Positions 9,394 to 19,405 of a DNA stretch of 64,000 nt are shown one piece after another. The notes under the pieces were generated by a model that saw only the letters and a list, made by a program, of their open reading frames with translations, was not told the DNA's origin and did not search any database. This stretch comes from an uncultured bacterium (lineage in GTDB: Bacteria > Planctomycetota > UBA8742 > UBA2392), in NCBI GenBank assembly GCA_938014885.1, contig CALLQI010000003.1:248001-312000 (forward strand), written 5' to 3'. A program made the translations under genes and the position numbers. Each line of letters starts with the position of its first letter. The first letter of the stretch is position 1.

Positions 9394-12213
9394 TCATTCC
9401 CAGTACTCGTAATAGTACTCGGCCATTTCGCCGGCGGGCTGGCCGATGCGTTCAAGCAGTGCCGACAGTTTTGCAGCCGCAGCAACCTGGCGTGCATCGT
9501 TGGGCTGGCACTTGTGCCAGCCCAGCAGCATGCGCCACAGGTGCACCACGTCCGCGGATTCGGCCAGGCCGGTGTGATAGCGCGAGTTGGCGCTGACATT
9601 GAAGTCGCTGGCCAGCACGAAGAACAGAAGCCGGGCCGGGGTGCGCGGCGTTTCCGAGGTGATCAGCACCTTGGCCCACGCACGTTCAAGTGCATACCCC
9701 GTGCCGCCTGAGGCGATGGACTCGAAAATGCCATCCGTGCCGACCTGCACCGTGTTGCGAAGCAGCAGGCTGCGCGGCGCGGTCTTCATTTCGGGCACGG
9801 CCTCATAGATGCGCTGCGTGGCCGCGGTGTCGGCGCTGACGATCAGGTGCAGCTGCACGTACTCGCGCACTTCCGCTTCGCCGAAGAACTCAAGGATGCG
9901 CTTGCGTGCGGCCGGCAGCTCGCACAGCGCAAGGTCCATGGTTGTGTTGTAGGACTCATTGGCGTTCAGCGTGGACAGCAGGCGAAAGCGTCCCTCAAGC
10001 AGCGAGTTGCCGGCCTTGCGCGCGAACAGTGAGCCCATGAAGTGCCGCAACGAAGCAGTGCTTGCGCCAAAGCTTGCGTTGCGGTTCAGCCACAGCAGGC
10101 GGGCGGCGTCGGCGAAGTGGCCCTTGCGCGCCAGCAGCAGCGCGGCGTCGAGCAGCAGATCAGCGTGCACGACTTCGGGCACGGCGGCTTCGGTGCGGGC
10201 CGTACGTTCGCGGGCGTACAGGTCATCAGCGGGGGTGCGCAGCAGGGCACGCGCGTCAATGCTGCCCTGGTTGGCGGCCAGCCATGTTGCCAGAGACTTG
10301 AGATCGGCCGGGGCGTCCTGGGCCAGCTTCGCGCGCAGCAGCAGCGCCCGCGCCTCAAGCTTGCCGAACACCGGCCCGGCCTGCTGGCCCACGGCCTGGC
10401 GGGTGCGCCAGTTGTCGTTGCCGCGCAGGCTTTCGAGGTTGTCGGCGAGGCCCTTGAAACTGTCCAGCAGCGAGCGCGCCTCGGTGTGCGTCGGGTCAAG
10501 TGCTTTGGCCAGCTCTTCTTTCGTGGCGGTAGATGCAAGATTGCCGGCCGTATCGTGAAGCAGCGCGGCCAGTTTGGCACGACCCTGCGGCATCGCATCG
10601 GCGCCGAGCATCAGGAAGTGGGTGCCCGGGCTTGAGCCCCAGATCGAGACGCCGGAAAGCGCCTCAACGCGTGAAGTGGTGTCGGCGCAAGCACTGATCA
10701 ACTGGCCAACGCGGCGCGCGTTGCGGATCGGCAGGGCGAGGTCGCCGTCGGGGATGCTGTCGCCGGGTGCAAGCTCGTCGGCGGATGGTTCGCCCAATTG
10801 GGCCAGCGCGAATTCGGTGATGATGGTTTCGCGAGTCAGTGTCTTGCCGCCATCGACGCCCGAGACATTGCTGGCCTCACGCAGCAACTCGCGGGCGAGC
10901 GACTTCTCGCCTTTGAGGAACAGCCAAAGGCCCAGCGCCTCGGCGGGGATGCCGTTTTCATTGTTCGCGTCGCCGAAGCTGGCGCGCAGTTTCTTGAATT
11001 GGTCGCGGCCGGACTGCCCGTTGACGCGAAACAGCGCCAACGCCGGCGCGAACACGCGATCGGCGGCCTGGCTGTAGGGGCCCGGGGTGTAGATGCGCGC
11101 CATGCTGACACTGAGCCCCGCCGACGCCTTCAGCCGGCCAAGCGGGCCGACGCGGGCTTCTTCGGCTTTGCCCTGGCCCGCGTAGGCCTGCGCCAGCAGG
11201 TCATTGCAGGCGATGTTGTCGGGGTCAAATGCGAGCACCCTTTGCGCCGTGGCCTCGGCCTTTTCCGACTGGGCCATCGACAGCTGGTGCTGCGCCACGA
11301 TGCGCACAGCGCACACCGCGTCAAAACGCGCTTCGGCGGCGGCCACGGCCAGTTTGTTTCGCTCGGCCAGTTCGCCGCGGAAGTTTTCAAAGCGCTTCTG
11401 GGCCTGCTGGGCGGCTTCGCACAGTGCCTCCAGCGCGGCCTCGCGGGTCTGCACCGCGGCCGGGTTTGCGGCAAGCTCATGCAGGCAGCGATCCAGCCCG
11501 GGTTGCACGCTGCTGTACCAGTGCACGGGCATGAACAGGCTGACGAAGGGTTCTGGTGAGTAGCCCGGCGCGGGTGGTTCGCCGCGCCTTACGCGTCGTT
11601 CATCGTCTGCCGGGGGTGCGGGGCGTACGGCGTCCTGGGCCACATTCCAGGGGCGGACGTTGGCCCAACCACTGCCCGAGGCGGGAACGTGCGGGTACGC
11701 GGGCCGGGGGTCTGCACCTGCCTGCGCGCGCCAGGCGGCAAGCGCGCCGTCGACGTCGCCGTGCAGCAGCATCAGCTCGGCTTCCAGCGTTGCCAGCACC
11801 GTCGATTGCGGCGCGCGCGCGCGGCCATGACGCGCGAACTCAAGCGCCAACCCGGTGTGGCCGAAAGCCAGCGCCAACCGGATCGCGCGCGCGTGCTCAC
11901 GGGCGTCCTGCGTTTGCTCAAGCAACGGCTGCAACACTTCGCCGGCAGTATCTGTGTCTCCCGCGTTGAGTGCCAGCGCGGCACGCATGGCCGCCAGCCA
12001 GCGCGGCAACTGGCCGCTGAGGCGATTGTCCTGGCGCAGCGTATCAAGGCGGGCGATGGCCGTGGCGTCATCGTCGTGCAGCCACGATTGCCGAAGCATC
12101 GAAAGCTCAAGCGCCAGGCCGCTTTCCTGCGCACGGGCAGGCGTACGCGCCAGGCACAGCAGCGCCGACAGGGCAAGCAGCAGCATGAATGAACGTATCA
12201 GCCGCGTGCTCAT
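9394..12213 (-). CDS. Large exported TPR-like helical repeat protein
   Basis: 939 residues. The ATG at 12213 has AAGGAG 6 nt upstream and overlaps the stop of the preceding gene as ATGA, so the two are translationally coupled. A Sec signal (MSTRLIRSFMLLLALSALLCLA) is followed by alpha-helical repeats of TPR character, e.g. NAGDTDTAGEVLQPLLE and LLHGDVDGALAAWRA. The rest is helical with no recognisable catalytic motif. The adjacent 934-residue protein is its probable partner. I do not recognise a named family. Confidence 0.8.
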   Translation of the reverse strand: MSTRLIRSFMLLLALSALLCLARTPARAQESGLALELSMLRQSWLHDDDATAIARLDTLRQDNRLSGQLPRWLAAMRAALALNAGDTDTAGEVLQPLLEQTQDAREHARAIRLALAFGHTGLALEFARHGRARAPQSTVLATLEAELMLLHGDVDGALAAWRAQAGADPRPAYPHVPASGSGWANVRPWNVAQDAVRPAPPADDERRVRRGEPPAPGYSPEPFVSLFMPVHWYSSVQPGLDRCLHELAANPAAVQTREAALEALCEAAQQAQKRFENFRGELAERNKLAVAAAEARFDAVCAVRIVAQHQLSMAQSEKAEATAQRVLAFDPDNIACNDLLAQAYAGQGKAEEARVGPLGRLKASAGLSVSMARIYTPGPYSQAADRVFAPALALFRVNGQSGRDQFKKLRASFGDANNENGIPAEALGLWLFLKGEKSLARELLREASNVSGVDGGKTLTRETIITEFALAQLGEPSADELAPGDSIPDGDLALPIRNARRVGQLISACADTTSRVEALSGVSIWGSSPGTHFLMLGADAMPQGRAKLAALLHDTAGNLASTATKEELAKALDPTHTEARSLLDSFKGLADNLESLRGNDNWRTRQAVGQQAGPVFGKLEARALLLRAKLAQDAPADLKSLATWLAANQGSIDARALLRTPADDLYARERTARTEAAVPEVVHADLLLDAALLLARKGHFADAARLLWLNRNASFGASTASLRHFMGSLFARKAGNSLLEGRFRLLSTLNANESYNTTMDLALCELPAARKRILEFFGEAEVREYVQLHLIVSADTAATQRIYEAVPEMKTAPRSLLLRNTVQVGTDGIFESIASGGTGYALERAWAKVLITSETPRTPARLLFFVLASDFNVSANSRYHTGLAESADVVHLWRMLLGWHKCQPNDARQVAAAAKLSALLERIGQPAGEMAEYYYEYWE

Positions 12214-15014
12214 GGCAGCTCCTTGATTCGGTAGCTGGCGGATGCGGCGTCCCACTGCAGCAGGCCGCGTCGGCAATGCCACCAGCCCTGCCAGTCGGTG
12301 CCTGCACCGGGCAGCAGCGGGGCCAGCGCGTTTGGCAGGTCCGAGATGCGCGGCCTTCCCGTAGCGAAAGACGTTGCCACGGCATCAAGCCGCAGTTGCG
12401 AGCCGCCCCAGCGTTCTTCCTCAAGCGCGGCCGTGGCGCTGTTTCCCTGGGCGAAGCTGGCCGCGCTGGCAGAAATCGGGTCGATCAGCCGCCGCAGGGC
12501 GTGCAGGTCGCCCTGGCGGGCAGCCGCATAGTTCAGCCATGCGCCGATGCCCCCGCCCGGCTCATGCAACTCGTGGCGTGCCAGGCGCTTGTTGTCGGCC
12601 GGGCTTTCCAGGTCAAGCAGCGCGCGGGCGTACAGCAGCGGCACGAAGTCTGAGCCGTCTTCCTTGGGCTTCATCGCGCCGACGATGGCGGCGGCGCGGT
12701 CCCGCTTGCCCATCAGCACCGTGGCGAACAGGTGGTCGATGGTCGCCGGCTCAGGCTTTTCCTGCGAACCGTACAGCAGCTCAATCACGTCGAAGTCGCG
12801 CCCGGCAAGTTCCAGCGCGACGTAGGCCGAGCTCAGGAAACCCCGGTCCTCACCAAACGCACGCTCGCGGGCCAGGGCGTTCAGCGCGGCCGCACTGAGC
12901 GGGCGGCGCAGCGATTGCAGGTGCGCCAGGAACATCGGCAGCTCTTCGGGCCGCGCGGTGACCGCCGCCGACAGTTCATCGGCAGTGACCGTGCCCACGC
13001 CGCGTGCCACGGACAAGAACAGGCTCATGAAGGCATCGCTGCGCGAAGGGCGCGCAAGCTGCTGACGCCGGAAAGCATCGGCCTGCGGCGTGTGGCTTAG
13101 CGCCACGCCAAAGACCACGTCGTCGCCGTCTGCATCAGGGGTCTCGCCTTTGACGATCTTGATCCAGCCTTCGATCAAGTCGCCCTCGCGGCCGGCGATG
13201 GCAAGGGCTCCCATGGCGGTCAGGCGTTCCATGTCGTCGGGGTCGGCGGCCAGTTCGCGCAGCAGGGCAAAGCCGGCCTCGTCATCAAGGCGCAGCAGCA
13301 GCGTCAGCAGGGCAAACGTGTCGGGACCCAGCTCGGCCAGCATGTATTCCGGCGCGCTCAGGTTGGCGGCGGCGTGTGCCATCAGCGCGGATGCGTACGC
13401 GCCGGCCACGCTGCTGGTGTCGCGGGCGAGCACGGACACGCACAGCGCCAGTTCGTTGCGCGGCAGAAACTGCTTCCACAGTTTCAGCAGAGCATTTGTG
13501 GCGTCCGGGTGCCCACTGCGCGCCATCAGTTGCAGCAGGGCAATGCCCGGCCGCTTGTCGGCGTTGGCACTGGCGACACTGGCCAGAAGTTTGCCCCAGG
13601 ATTCCGGGTCGGCCGTGGGCAGCAGGTCGGCCATCGGCACCAGGGCCTCAAGGCATGTGGGTGCCGTATCGGGGTGAGCCAGCGCGCAGCGCGCCAATGC
13701 CTTCACCGTGGAAGGGGCGCGCAACTGCGAAAGCACGCGGGCAGCAGCGGCACGAATGCCGTGCAGCGGGTCATCCAGCAGCGTTACCAAAAATGGTTGC
13801 AGCACTTCGGGCTGGCGCGGGTTCAGCCACCATGCGTCCAGCATGGCCAGCCGAGCATGGGGCGGCAGGTCGGCAAAGAAGCCGGCCAGTGTCGTGATGT
13901 CGGCCCCGCGAGCCATGGATGCCGCGGCCAGACTTACGCGCCGCGAATCGGCGTTGCCGCCGATCAGTTCAATCATTGCCGACTCAATGCGCGCGCCCTG
14001 GCCCGACCGCGCCAGCAGCGACAGCCACGCGTCCAGTACCAGCGGTGACATTGCCAGCAGCGGCGGCACCTGGGCCCGTGCCAGTGCTTGGGCGTCGGCG
14101 GTCTCGACCATCGCCAGCGCGATGGCCGTGCGCAGGTCTGCCAGTTCGCGCGCGGCTGCGGCGTCGGCGGGCGCGCGGCGGTCTGCCTCCGGGCGGCCGA
14201 CCGTGGCGGCAAGGCAGTCCGCGGGCGTGAACACACCGCGCAGTCCGATGCAGGCCCGCGCGACAAACTCCTGCGAGCTTTGGCCGCGCAGGGCCAGGTG
14301 CGCCCGGGCCAGGATTTCGACCGTGTCTCGCGCCTCAGCCGGCGGCAACACCAGTACCAGCGTCAGCAGCAGAAACGGCATTTCCGCGAACTGCGGGCTG
14401 GCCGTGGCGCGCAGCAAGGCGCTGCCATACCCGGCGACGCCTTCCACTTCACGGCAGATGCGGGCCGCCGGGAAGATTTCGGTGCGCGATGCCAGCCGCC
14501 CCAGCACGTTCGACCACAGCGCCACCATGCCGGGCTGGCCGCGCGCGCGCAGCAGGCTCAGCAGCGGCGACACGTCGGCGTTCTGCAGGTGCCCGTTCAG
14601 CTCAGTGATCGTCATGTTCATGCGGCGCGCGGCAAGAAACAGCTCGCCCTGGCCGCTGAGGATGACTTCTTCCAGCAGCGCGCAGCGCCAGGCGATTTCG
14701 TCGTTGTCGTGCTCTTTGGCGTCGCGGATCGCGCGCAGGGCTTTGGCCTCGAAAGACGCGATCTCCGACATCGCGCGTTCGCGCCGCGCGATGCTGCCCG
14801 CGCCAAGTTCTTCGATCAGCCCCAGCAGCGATTCGCGTTCTTCGGGCGTGGGTTCAATTGCGGCCACGGCGTTGGGGTCAATTGCCGGCGCTGCCTTGGC
14901 GGGTTCTTCCTCAACCACGCGGCCGCCGACGATGCGCACCACGCGCTGAGCATTGGCCACATTGTGGGCCAGCAGCAGCAGCAGGATGACCAGTGTAATG
15001 TGCTTCGCGCGCAT
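12210..15014 (-). CDS. Large exported HEAT-like repeat protein
   Basis: 934 residues. The ATG at 15014 follows GGAG and starts a Sec signal (MRAKHITLVILLLLLAHNVANA). The mature part begins with a helical segment that counts structural elements (ARRERAMSEIASFEAKALRAI) and contains HEAT-like repeats, clearest at DPLHGIRAAAARVLSQL. A Trp-rich C-terminal end (TDWQGWWHCRRGLLQWD) looks like a conserved tail. The gene overlaps the next by 4 bp (ATGA). Such proteins usually act as scaffolds; no function can be assigned. Confidence 0.8.
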   Translation of the reverse strand: MRAKHITLVILLLLLAHNVANAQRVVRIVGGRVVEEEPAKAAPAIDPNAVAAIEPTPEERESLLGLIEELGAGSIARRERAMSEIASFEAKALRAIRDAKEHDNDEIAWRCALLEEVILSGQGELFLAARRMNMTITELNGHLQNADVSPLLSLLRARGQPGMVALWSNVLGRLASRTEIFPAARICREVEGVAGYGSALLRATASPQFAEMPFLLLTLVLVLPPAEARDTVEILARAHLALRGQSSQEFVARACIGLRGVFTPADCLAATVGRPEADRRAPADAAAARELADLRTAIALAMVETADAQALARAQVPPLLAMSPLVLDAWLSLLARSGQGARIESAMIELIGGNADSRRVSLAAASMARGADITTLAGFFADLPPHARLAMLDAWWLNPRQPEVLQPFLVTLLDDPLHGIRAAAARVLSQLRAPSTVKALARCALAHPDTAPTCLEALVPMADLLPTADPESWGKLLASVASANADKRPGIALLQLMARSGHPDATNALLKLWKQFLPRNELALCVSVLARDTSSVAGAYASALMAHAAANLSAPEYMLAELGPDTFALLTLLLRLDDEAGFALLRELAADPDDMERLTAMGALAIAGREGDLIEGWIKIVKGETPDADGDDVVFGVALSHTPQADAFRRQQLARPSRSDAFMSLFLSVARGVGTVTADELSAAVTARPEELPMFLAHLQSLRRPLSAAALNALARERAFGEDRGFLSSAYVALELAGRDFDVIELLYGSQEKPEPATIDHLFATVLMGKRDRAAAIVGAMKPKEDGSDFVPLLYARALLDLESPADNKRLARHELHEPGGGIGAWLNYAAARQGDLHALRRLIDPISASAASFAQGNSATAALEEERWGGSQLRLDAVATSFATGRPRISDLPNALAPLLPGAGTDWQGWWHCRRGLLQWDAASASYRIKELP

Positions 15015-15045
15015 GATGCTCCGGGTGGCCGGTGTCAGGCGTGAT

Positions 15046-15609
15046 TCAGGTGTTCTTCTCAAGCCAAAGCCGAAGGCGGTCGGCCAGAAACTCGTCTTCG
15101 CCGCCTTCACTCAACAGGCTAAGTCCTGCAAGGCTGCGCGCAAAGGAAACGTCGGCTTTGTCAGCCAGGCGAAACCAGGGTGGCAGCATCGCGGTTTCCA
15201 GTTCAAGCTGTTCCAGCAGGGTCGCCAGCCCGGCCAGCGGCTGTTTTGATGCCAGCAGTTCGGCAAGCTGTTTGGCCTCGGGTTCGTCCAGCGACACCGC
15301 CAGGCCCAGCAGGTAAATGCCGCCATCGGCGCAGGGGCCCAGCACGACGTCAAACTCGGACAGCGCCTCCAGGGCACCCTCCACGGCTGCCGCGGGCATG
15401 GCCGGCACGTTCGCAAAGGTCAGCAGCAGCGGTGCCTTCACATCGGCGAGCGCGGCGCGAAGCTCAGCCCCGTCGCGGACCCGCAACTCAAGCATCGCCA
15501 GTAACTCGTGCAGGTCGGCCCGCGCGGCCTCACGCAGCGCGTCGGCACCGGGCAGTTCCACAAAAGAAGCGGCCGGCAGCACCAGCGCTAAGGGTCGAGT
15601 TTCAGCCAT
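15046..15609 (-). CDS. DUF2064-like protein, glycosyltransferase-A fold
   Basis: 187 residues. The diagnostic stretch is FDVVLGPCADGGIYLLGLA, which matches the GPxxDGGYYLLGL core of DUF2064, a nucleotidyl/glycosyltransferase-like domain. An upstream strand LLLTFANVPAMP is the counterpart of the usual GxDxP segment, but its Asp is replaced (ANVP), so the metal-binding motif looks degenerate. The start is uncertain: ATG at 15609 or 15624, neither with a strong ribosome binding site. It ends 31 bp before the next gene and is likely cotranscribed with it. Confidence 0.65.
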   Translation of the reverse strand: MAETRPLALVLPAASFVELPGADALREAARADLHELLAMLELRVRDGAELRAALADVKAPLLLTFANVPAMPAAAVEGALEALSEFDVVLGPCADGGIYLLGLAVSLDEPEAKQLAELLASKQPLAGLATLLEQLELETAMLPPWFRLADKADVSFARSLAGLSLLSEGGEDEFLADRLRLWLEKNT

Positions 15610-15652
15610 GGCGTCAACATACACAGTACAGGCTGGTTTGTGCCCACCGGGT

Positions 15653-18301
15653 TCAGTCCAGCGTGATATTGGTGGCCGACTGGTCGGTGCCGTTGCCGTC
15701 GTCGGTGGATATTACTGCCCCGGCCTGCACCAGCAGGTTCGGGTTGGCCGGGCCGGCACCCACGGCGTCCACGTCAATCGTTCCCGCGAGGCCGGTGCCT
15801 GAACCGTCGGCCAGCAGCCGCGCGGTGGCCCCCAGCACGATGGTGCCGGGCACGCCTTCGACGACGTCACCGACCTCGATGCTGCCGCCGTCACCGCTGG
15901 CCGCGCCGTTGACGATGATGCTGCCGGTGACTTCGCAGGTTGCGTCGTCCGTGGCCACCTCGGCGCTGCCGCCGTTACCGCCGGTTGAGCCGCCACCGCC
16001 GAGCGCGTTCAGACTGCCCGCCATGGTGATGTGACCGCCCGGCGAAGCGCCCAGCGAGCCCGCCCACAACTGGATCGTGCCGCCGGTTCCGCCAACACCG
16101 CCCGACACCGAAAGCCCGCCATTGGCGACCAGCGTCGCGGTCTGGTGCACCGTCAGGTTGCCCGCGCCGGCCGTGATCGCGCCCTCCGTTGCCAGGCGGA
16201 TCAGCCCGCCCGCGCCGCCTTGCGTTGTCCCCTGTCCGCCCAATGCGCGCAGCGCACCGGCCACAAGCAAACTGCTGTCATTGGTGGCAAGAATGATTGT
16301 GCCGCCGCTGCCGCCGGTACCGCTGCCGGCCGTGCCGCCGCTGGCATCCAGCCGGCCGCCGTCCATGACCATGGCACCGTCGCTGGAGCACAACACGCCG
16401 CCTGAGGCACCGCCGACCGCGCCGTTGCCGCCGCGCATGTCCAGCGCCAGCACCGCCATGTGCATCCCGGCGCTGCCCGCGAGCAAAGTGGCATTGCCGC
16501 CGAAGCCGCCCGTGCTGTCCGAAGCGCCGCCGATGGCAGTGAATACGCCCGTGATCCAGAGCGAATCGTCGGCCGCGACATCGAGCGCACCTGCATCGCC
16601 GCCGTTGCCGCCGGTTCCGGCGCCGCCGACAGCCGCCGCCGAAAGCCGCAGTTCAATGCTGCCGGTGTCGTTGTCGATGATCACGTTGCCCGCAAACCCG
16701 CCCACGCCGGCACTGCTGGCGCCACCGTTGACGTTGCCCGTGACTTCGCACAGCAGGCTGCCGTCGCCGCCGGTGATGCCCAGGCCGCCGCCGGTGCCGC
16801 CGCTTGCGCCGTTGCCGCCGCCCGCGAGGCCGTGGATCGCCAGCCCCAGCGCCGCGAAACCGGCCGAGCCCTGGTCTTCCACCAGCACCGAGCCGCCGCT
16901 GCCGCCCAAGTCGCCGGCTGTGTTGCCGCCGTTGCCGCCGCGCGCGTCGCCATCCAGCCACACGTCCAGCAGAATGACGCCGATGCCGTCGGCCCAGATC
17001 CGCGCCAAGCCGCCCAAACCGCCGTCGTCGTTGCCGCGGCCGCCCTGCGCGTTCACGACGTGGCGCACGTTTACGGCCACACCGGCCACGACCAGCCGGC
17101 CCTCGCCGCCCTGTCCGCCGTCGAGTCCGTCGCCGCCATGCACGTCGATGTCCGTGGCGAAATCGGTGAAGTCAAACGCATCGGCAACGACCTGCGCGCC
17201 GCCGCCGCCCTGGCCCGTGGCGGAGTCACCGCCCCATGCCTGCACCACCAGCAGGCCCGAGAACGCCGGTGCACTGAGAGTTACCGTGCCCGCATCGCCA
17301 CCGGGGCCGGAAGTCGAGTCGCCGCCTTCCGCAAAGAAGCGCCCGCTGAGGCTGGTGGGGCTGCCGCCTGCGAAGCTGATGTCGCCGCCATCACCACCGG
17401 CGCCGGTCTGCCCCACGCCGCCGCTGGTGTACACGGCCCACGCGAAACTGCCCGCGCCGCTGCCCGCCACGTTGAACGCAACACTGCCGCCATCGCCGGC
17501 CGCCAGTTCGCCGGCGCCGCCCAGCGCGCGCAGCAGCCCCGCAGCGAGCAGCAGGTCGCCCAGGCCGCTGGCCAGCGCAACGTCGCCGCCGTCGCCGGCA
17601 TCCAGCGTCGTGGTCGCGTTGCCGCCCAGGGCCAGAATGCGCCCGCACGCCAGCAGCGGGCCGCTCGTGGCCGCGATGCTGATGTCGCCCGCGTCGCGGG
17701 TCAGCGCCGCCGACGCATCGATGCGGCCGTCAATGCTGATGCCGTCCGCGTGGCTGGTTTGCAGCGTGAAGTGCAGCGAATCAGGTCCCACGCGCGAAAG
17801 CATCACGTCGCCATCGAGGCGGATCACGCTGTCACTGAAAATGCGGATGTGTTCCACGTCGGTGGCCGGGTTCACGCCCGTGAAGGGCGCGTCGGACAGG
17901 TCCAGGTCCATATTGCCCGGCAGGAACAACTCAATGCCGGACAGGGTGAAGTCGGCCACACCGGCTGCGATTACCGGCGTGGACAGTGTGATCAGTTCGG
18001 CGTAGGTGACTTCGCCGTCGGCCATCACGCCGCTGGTCAACAGATTGGTTGTGGTGGCAGGACGTGCGCGTCCGTCGTCGGGCAGCAGGCGCCCGGCGCT
18101 TACGTTGATGCTGATGTCGCCGCCGTCGCCGCCGCTGCGGCCGACAAGGTCGCCGGCGCTGCCGCCGCGGGTGTCGATCACGGTGGGGGTGGTGCCACCC
18201 GCGCCGCCGTCATCGCCGCCGCCACTTTCGTCGTCACCGCAGGCCGCGAATGTGAACACGCACGCAAGCAGGCAGGGCACGAACAGGCATTCGAGTTTCA
18301 T
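15653..18301 (-). CDS. Gly-rich repeat lipoprotein, probable beta-helix
   Basis: 882 residues. The signal peptide ends in a candidate lipobox (FAAC-GDD), then a Gly/Asp linker. Most of the protein is built from about 20 imperfect units of 30-45 residues, each with a GGxGG turn followed by a short beta strand (GGDGGDISI, GTGGSGGTIILA, GGTGGTIQLWAG and others). This pattern suggests a right-handed beta-helix or PE-PGRS-like solenoid displayed on the envelope. No enzymatic residues stand out. The opposite strand contains long spurious ORFs caused by the GC-rich repeats. Confidence 0.85.
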   Translation of the reverse strand: MKLECLFVPCLLACVFTFAACGDDESGGGDDGGAGGTTPTVIDTRGGSAGDLVGRSGGDGGDISINVSAGRLLPDDGRARPATTTNLLTSGVMADGEVTYAELITLSTPVIAAGVADFTLSGIELFLPGNMDLDLSDAPFTGVNPATDVEHIRIFSDSVIRLDGDVMLSRVGPDSLHFTLQTSHADGISIDGRIDASAALTRDAGDISIAATSGPLLACGRILALGGNATTTLDAGDGGDVALASGLGDLLLAAGLLRALGGAGELAAGDGGSVAFNVAGSGAGSFAWAVYTSGGVGQTGAGGDGGDISFAGGSPTSLSGRFFAEGGDSTSGPGGDAGTVTLSAPAFSGLLVVQAWGGDSATGQGGGGAQVVADAFDFTDFATDIDVHGGDGLDGGQGGEGRLVVAGVAVNVRHVVNAQGGRGNDDGGLGGLARIWADGIGVILLDVWLDGDARGGNGGNTAGDLGGSGGSVLVEDQGSAGFAALGLAIHGLAGGGNGASGGTGGGLGITGGDGSLLCEVTGNVNGGASSAGVGGFAGNVIIDNDTGSIELRLSAAAVGGAGTGGNGGDAGALDVAADDSLWITGVFTAIGGASDSTGGFGGNATLLAGSAGMHMAVLALDMRGGNGAVGGASGGVLCSSDGAMVMDGGRLDASGGTAGSGTGGSGGTIILATNDSSLLVAGALRALGGQGTTQGGAGGLIRLATEGAITAGAGNLTVHQTATLVANGGLSVSGGVGGTGGTIQLWAGSLGASPGGHITMAGSLNALGGGGSTGGNGGSAEVATDDATCEVTGSIIVNGAASGDGGSIEVGDVVEGVPGTIVLGATARLLADGSGTGLAGTIDVDAVGAGPANPNLLVQAGAVISTDDGNGTDQSATNITLD

Positions 18302-18364
18302 GGCAAGGTCCCAATGCAGACAGGGCGCGGGGAACGCCCATTTCAGGGACAGGAATCATAGCAA

Positions 18365-18450
18365 AGCGGCGGGGTGGCGGGAGCTTGGAGTTCGGGGGCG
18401 GGGGTAACCGCAAGCTCCGGCCTCCAAACTCCAGCCTCCAAACTCCAATC
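18365..18450. repeat. Intergenic low-complexity island
   Basis: The gap between the Gly-rich lipoprotein gene and the ABC permease gene has a G-rich arm (GGGAGCTTGGAGTTCGGGGGCGGGGG) followed by CCTCCAAACTCCAGCCTCCAAACTCCAATC, whose phrases are partly complementary to the first arm. It could fold as a long imperfect hairpin. Confidence 0.5.
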
Positions 18451-19254
18451 TCACCGCACCATGCGGGCGCGCATGCGCCGGGGCACTACCCACAGCAGCA
18501 CGGCGATCACGGTCAGCATCCAGATGGCACTGCCGAGGTGGCTCAGGTCCAGCGGGCCTTGCGCCAGCGCTCGCATCAGCCGCACCGCGTGAAACAACGG
18601 CGTGAACCAGGCAATGGTCTCGCCATGGCCGCCGGCGATGTGCGGCGCATCCAGCGGAAAGAAAATGCCGCTGAACAGGAAGAGCGGCGTCAGCCACAGT
18701 GTGTAGTAGAAGCCGTAGTAGTTGATGCTGCGGATACTGGCCGTGAACGTGAAGCCGATCAGCGCGAACATCGTCGCGGTAAGCGCCATCACCACCGGCA
18801 CCAGCGCCACGAACGGGCTGATCAGGATGCGATGGCCGAACAGCGTGAACCCGGCCAGCACGATCATGAACGCCATGCCGTAAATCATCCCGCGCGAGAC
18901 TGCCCACAACAGCTCGCCGAACGCGATGTCCTGCACCTGCGCCGGTGTGGCCAGGTAGGCGTCGTACAGCTTGGCGAAGTTCATCTTTACGAAGACGTTG
19001 TAGGTGGCCTCAAAGCTGGCACCCTGCATCGCGCTGGCGGCCATCAGCCCGGGCGCGATGAATTCGATGTACGAGTACCCGCCCACCCCGCGGCCGACAA
19101 ACATGCCAAGTCCAAGGCCCATCCCCAGCAGGTACAGCACCGGGTCAAAGAAGTTGGGCAGGATGTTGGTCTTCCAGGTGTGCGAGTACTCAGTCAGGTT
19201 GCGACGCCAGACGGCGACCGAAGTAGTAAGGTTTATGTCGCCGGGCAGAGGCAT
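18451..19254 (-). CDS. ABC-2 type transporter permease (NodJ-like)
   Basis: 267 residues with about six membrane helices and the ABC-2 family segment LTPLFLFSGIFFPLD near the end. The N-terminal VWRRNLTEYSHTWKTNILPNFFDPVLYLLGMGLGLG is typical of the NodJ/DrrB export permeases for lipids, polysaccharides or drugs. No ATPase gene is next to it, which is unusual, since the partner normally lies immediately upstream. The substrate is unknown. Confidence 0.88.
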   Translation of the reverse strand: MPLPGDINLTTSVAVWRRNLTEYSHTWKTNILPNFFDPVLYLLGMGLGLGMFVGRGVGGYSYIEFIAPGLMAASAMQGASFEATYNVFVKMNFAKLYDAYLATPAQVQDIAFGELLWAVSRGMIYGMAFMIVLAGFTLFGHRILISPFVALVPVVMALTATMFALIGFTFTASIRSINYYGFYYTLWLTPLFLFSGIFFPLDAPHIAGGHGETIAWFTPLFHAVRLMRALAQGPLDLSHLGSAIWMLTVIAVLLWVVPRRMRARMVR

Positions 19255-19261
19255 GGGGATG

Positions 19262-19400
19262 CGTGTTGATAGTCAATGGTCTGACTGGATGGGTACGAGC
19301 TTCAGGTTGCGGACTGGGGTTTACAGTTGACGGTCTACAGTTCACGGTAACTGCGGCTGTCTGCAGTAACCGTAGACTGTGAACCGTTGACCGTAGACCG
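19262..19400. repeat. Intergenic inverted repeat of short phrases
   Basis: Between the nuoH and permease genes the sequence repeats the 8-10 bp phrases GACGGTCTACAG, GTTCACGGTAACTGC and their complements GCAGTAACCGTAGACTG, TGAACCGTTGACCGTAGACC. The arms face each other around about 19358, so the stretch forms an imperfect palindrome of roughly 70 bp. It resembles the other phrase islands and holds no ORF. Confidence 0.6.
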
Positions 19401-19405
19401 GCCGT

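Noticed and set aside
16077..18005. 642-codon plus-strand ORF across the Gly-rich lipoprotein gene
   Set aside because: Antisense open frame produced by the GC-rich GGxGG repeats; no start signal and Pro/Ser/Ala-rich translation with no recognisable family.
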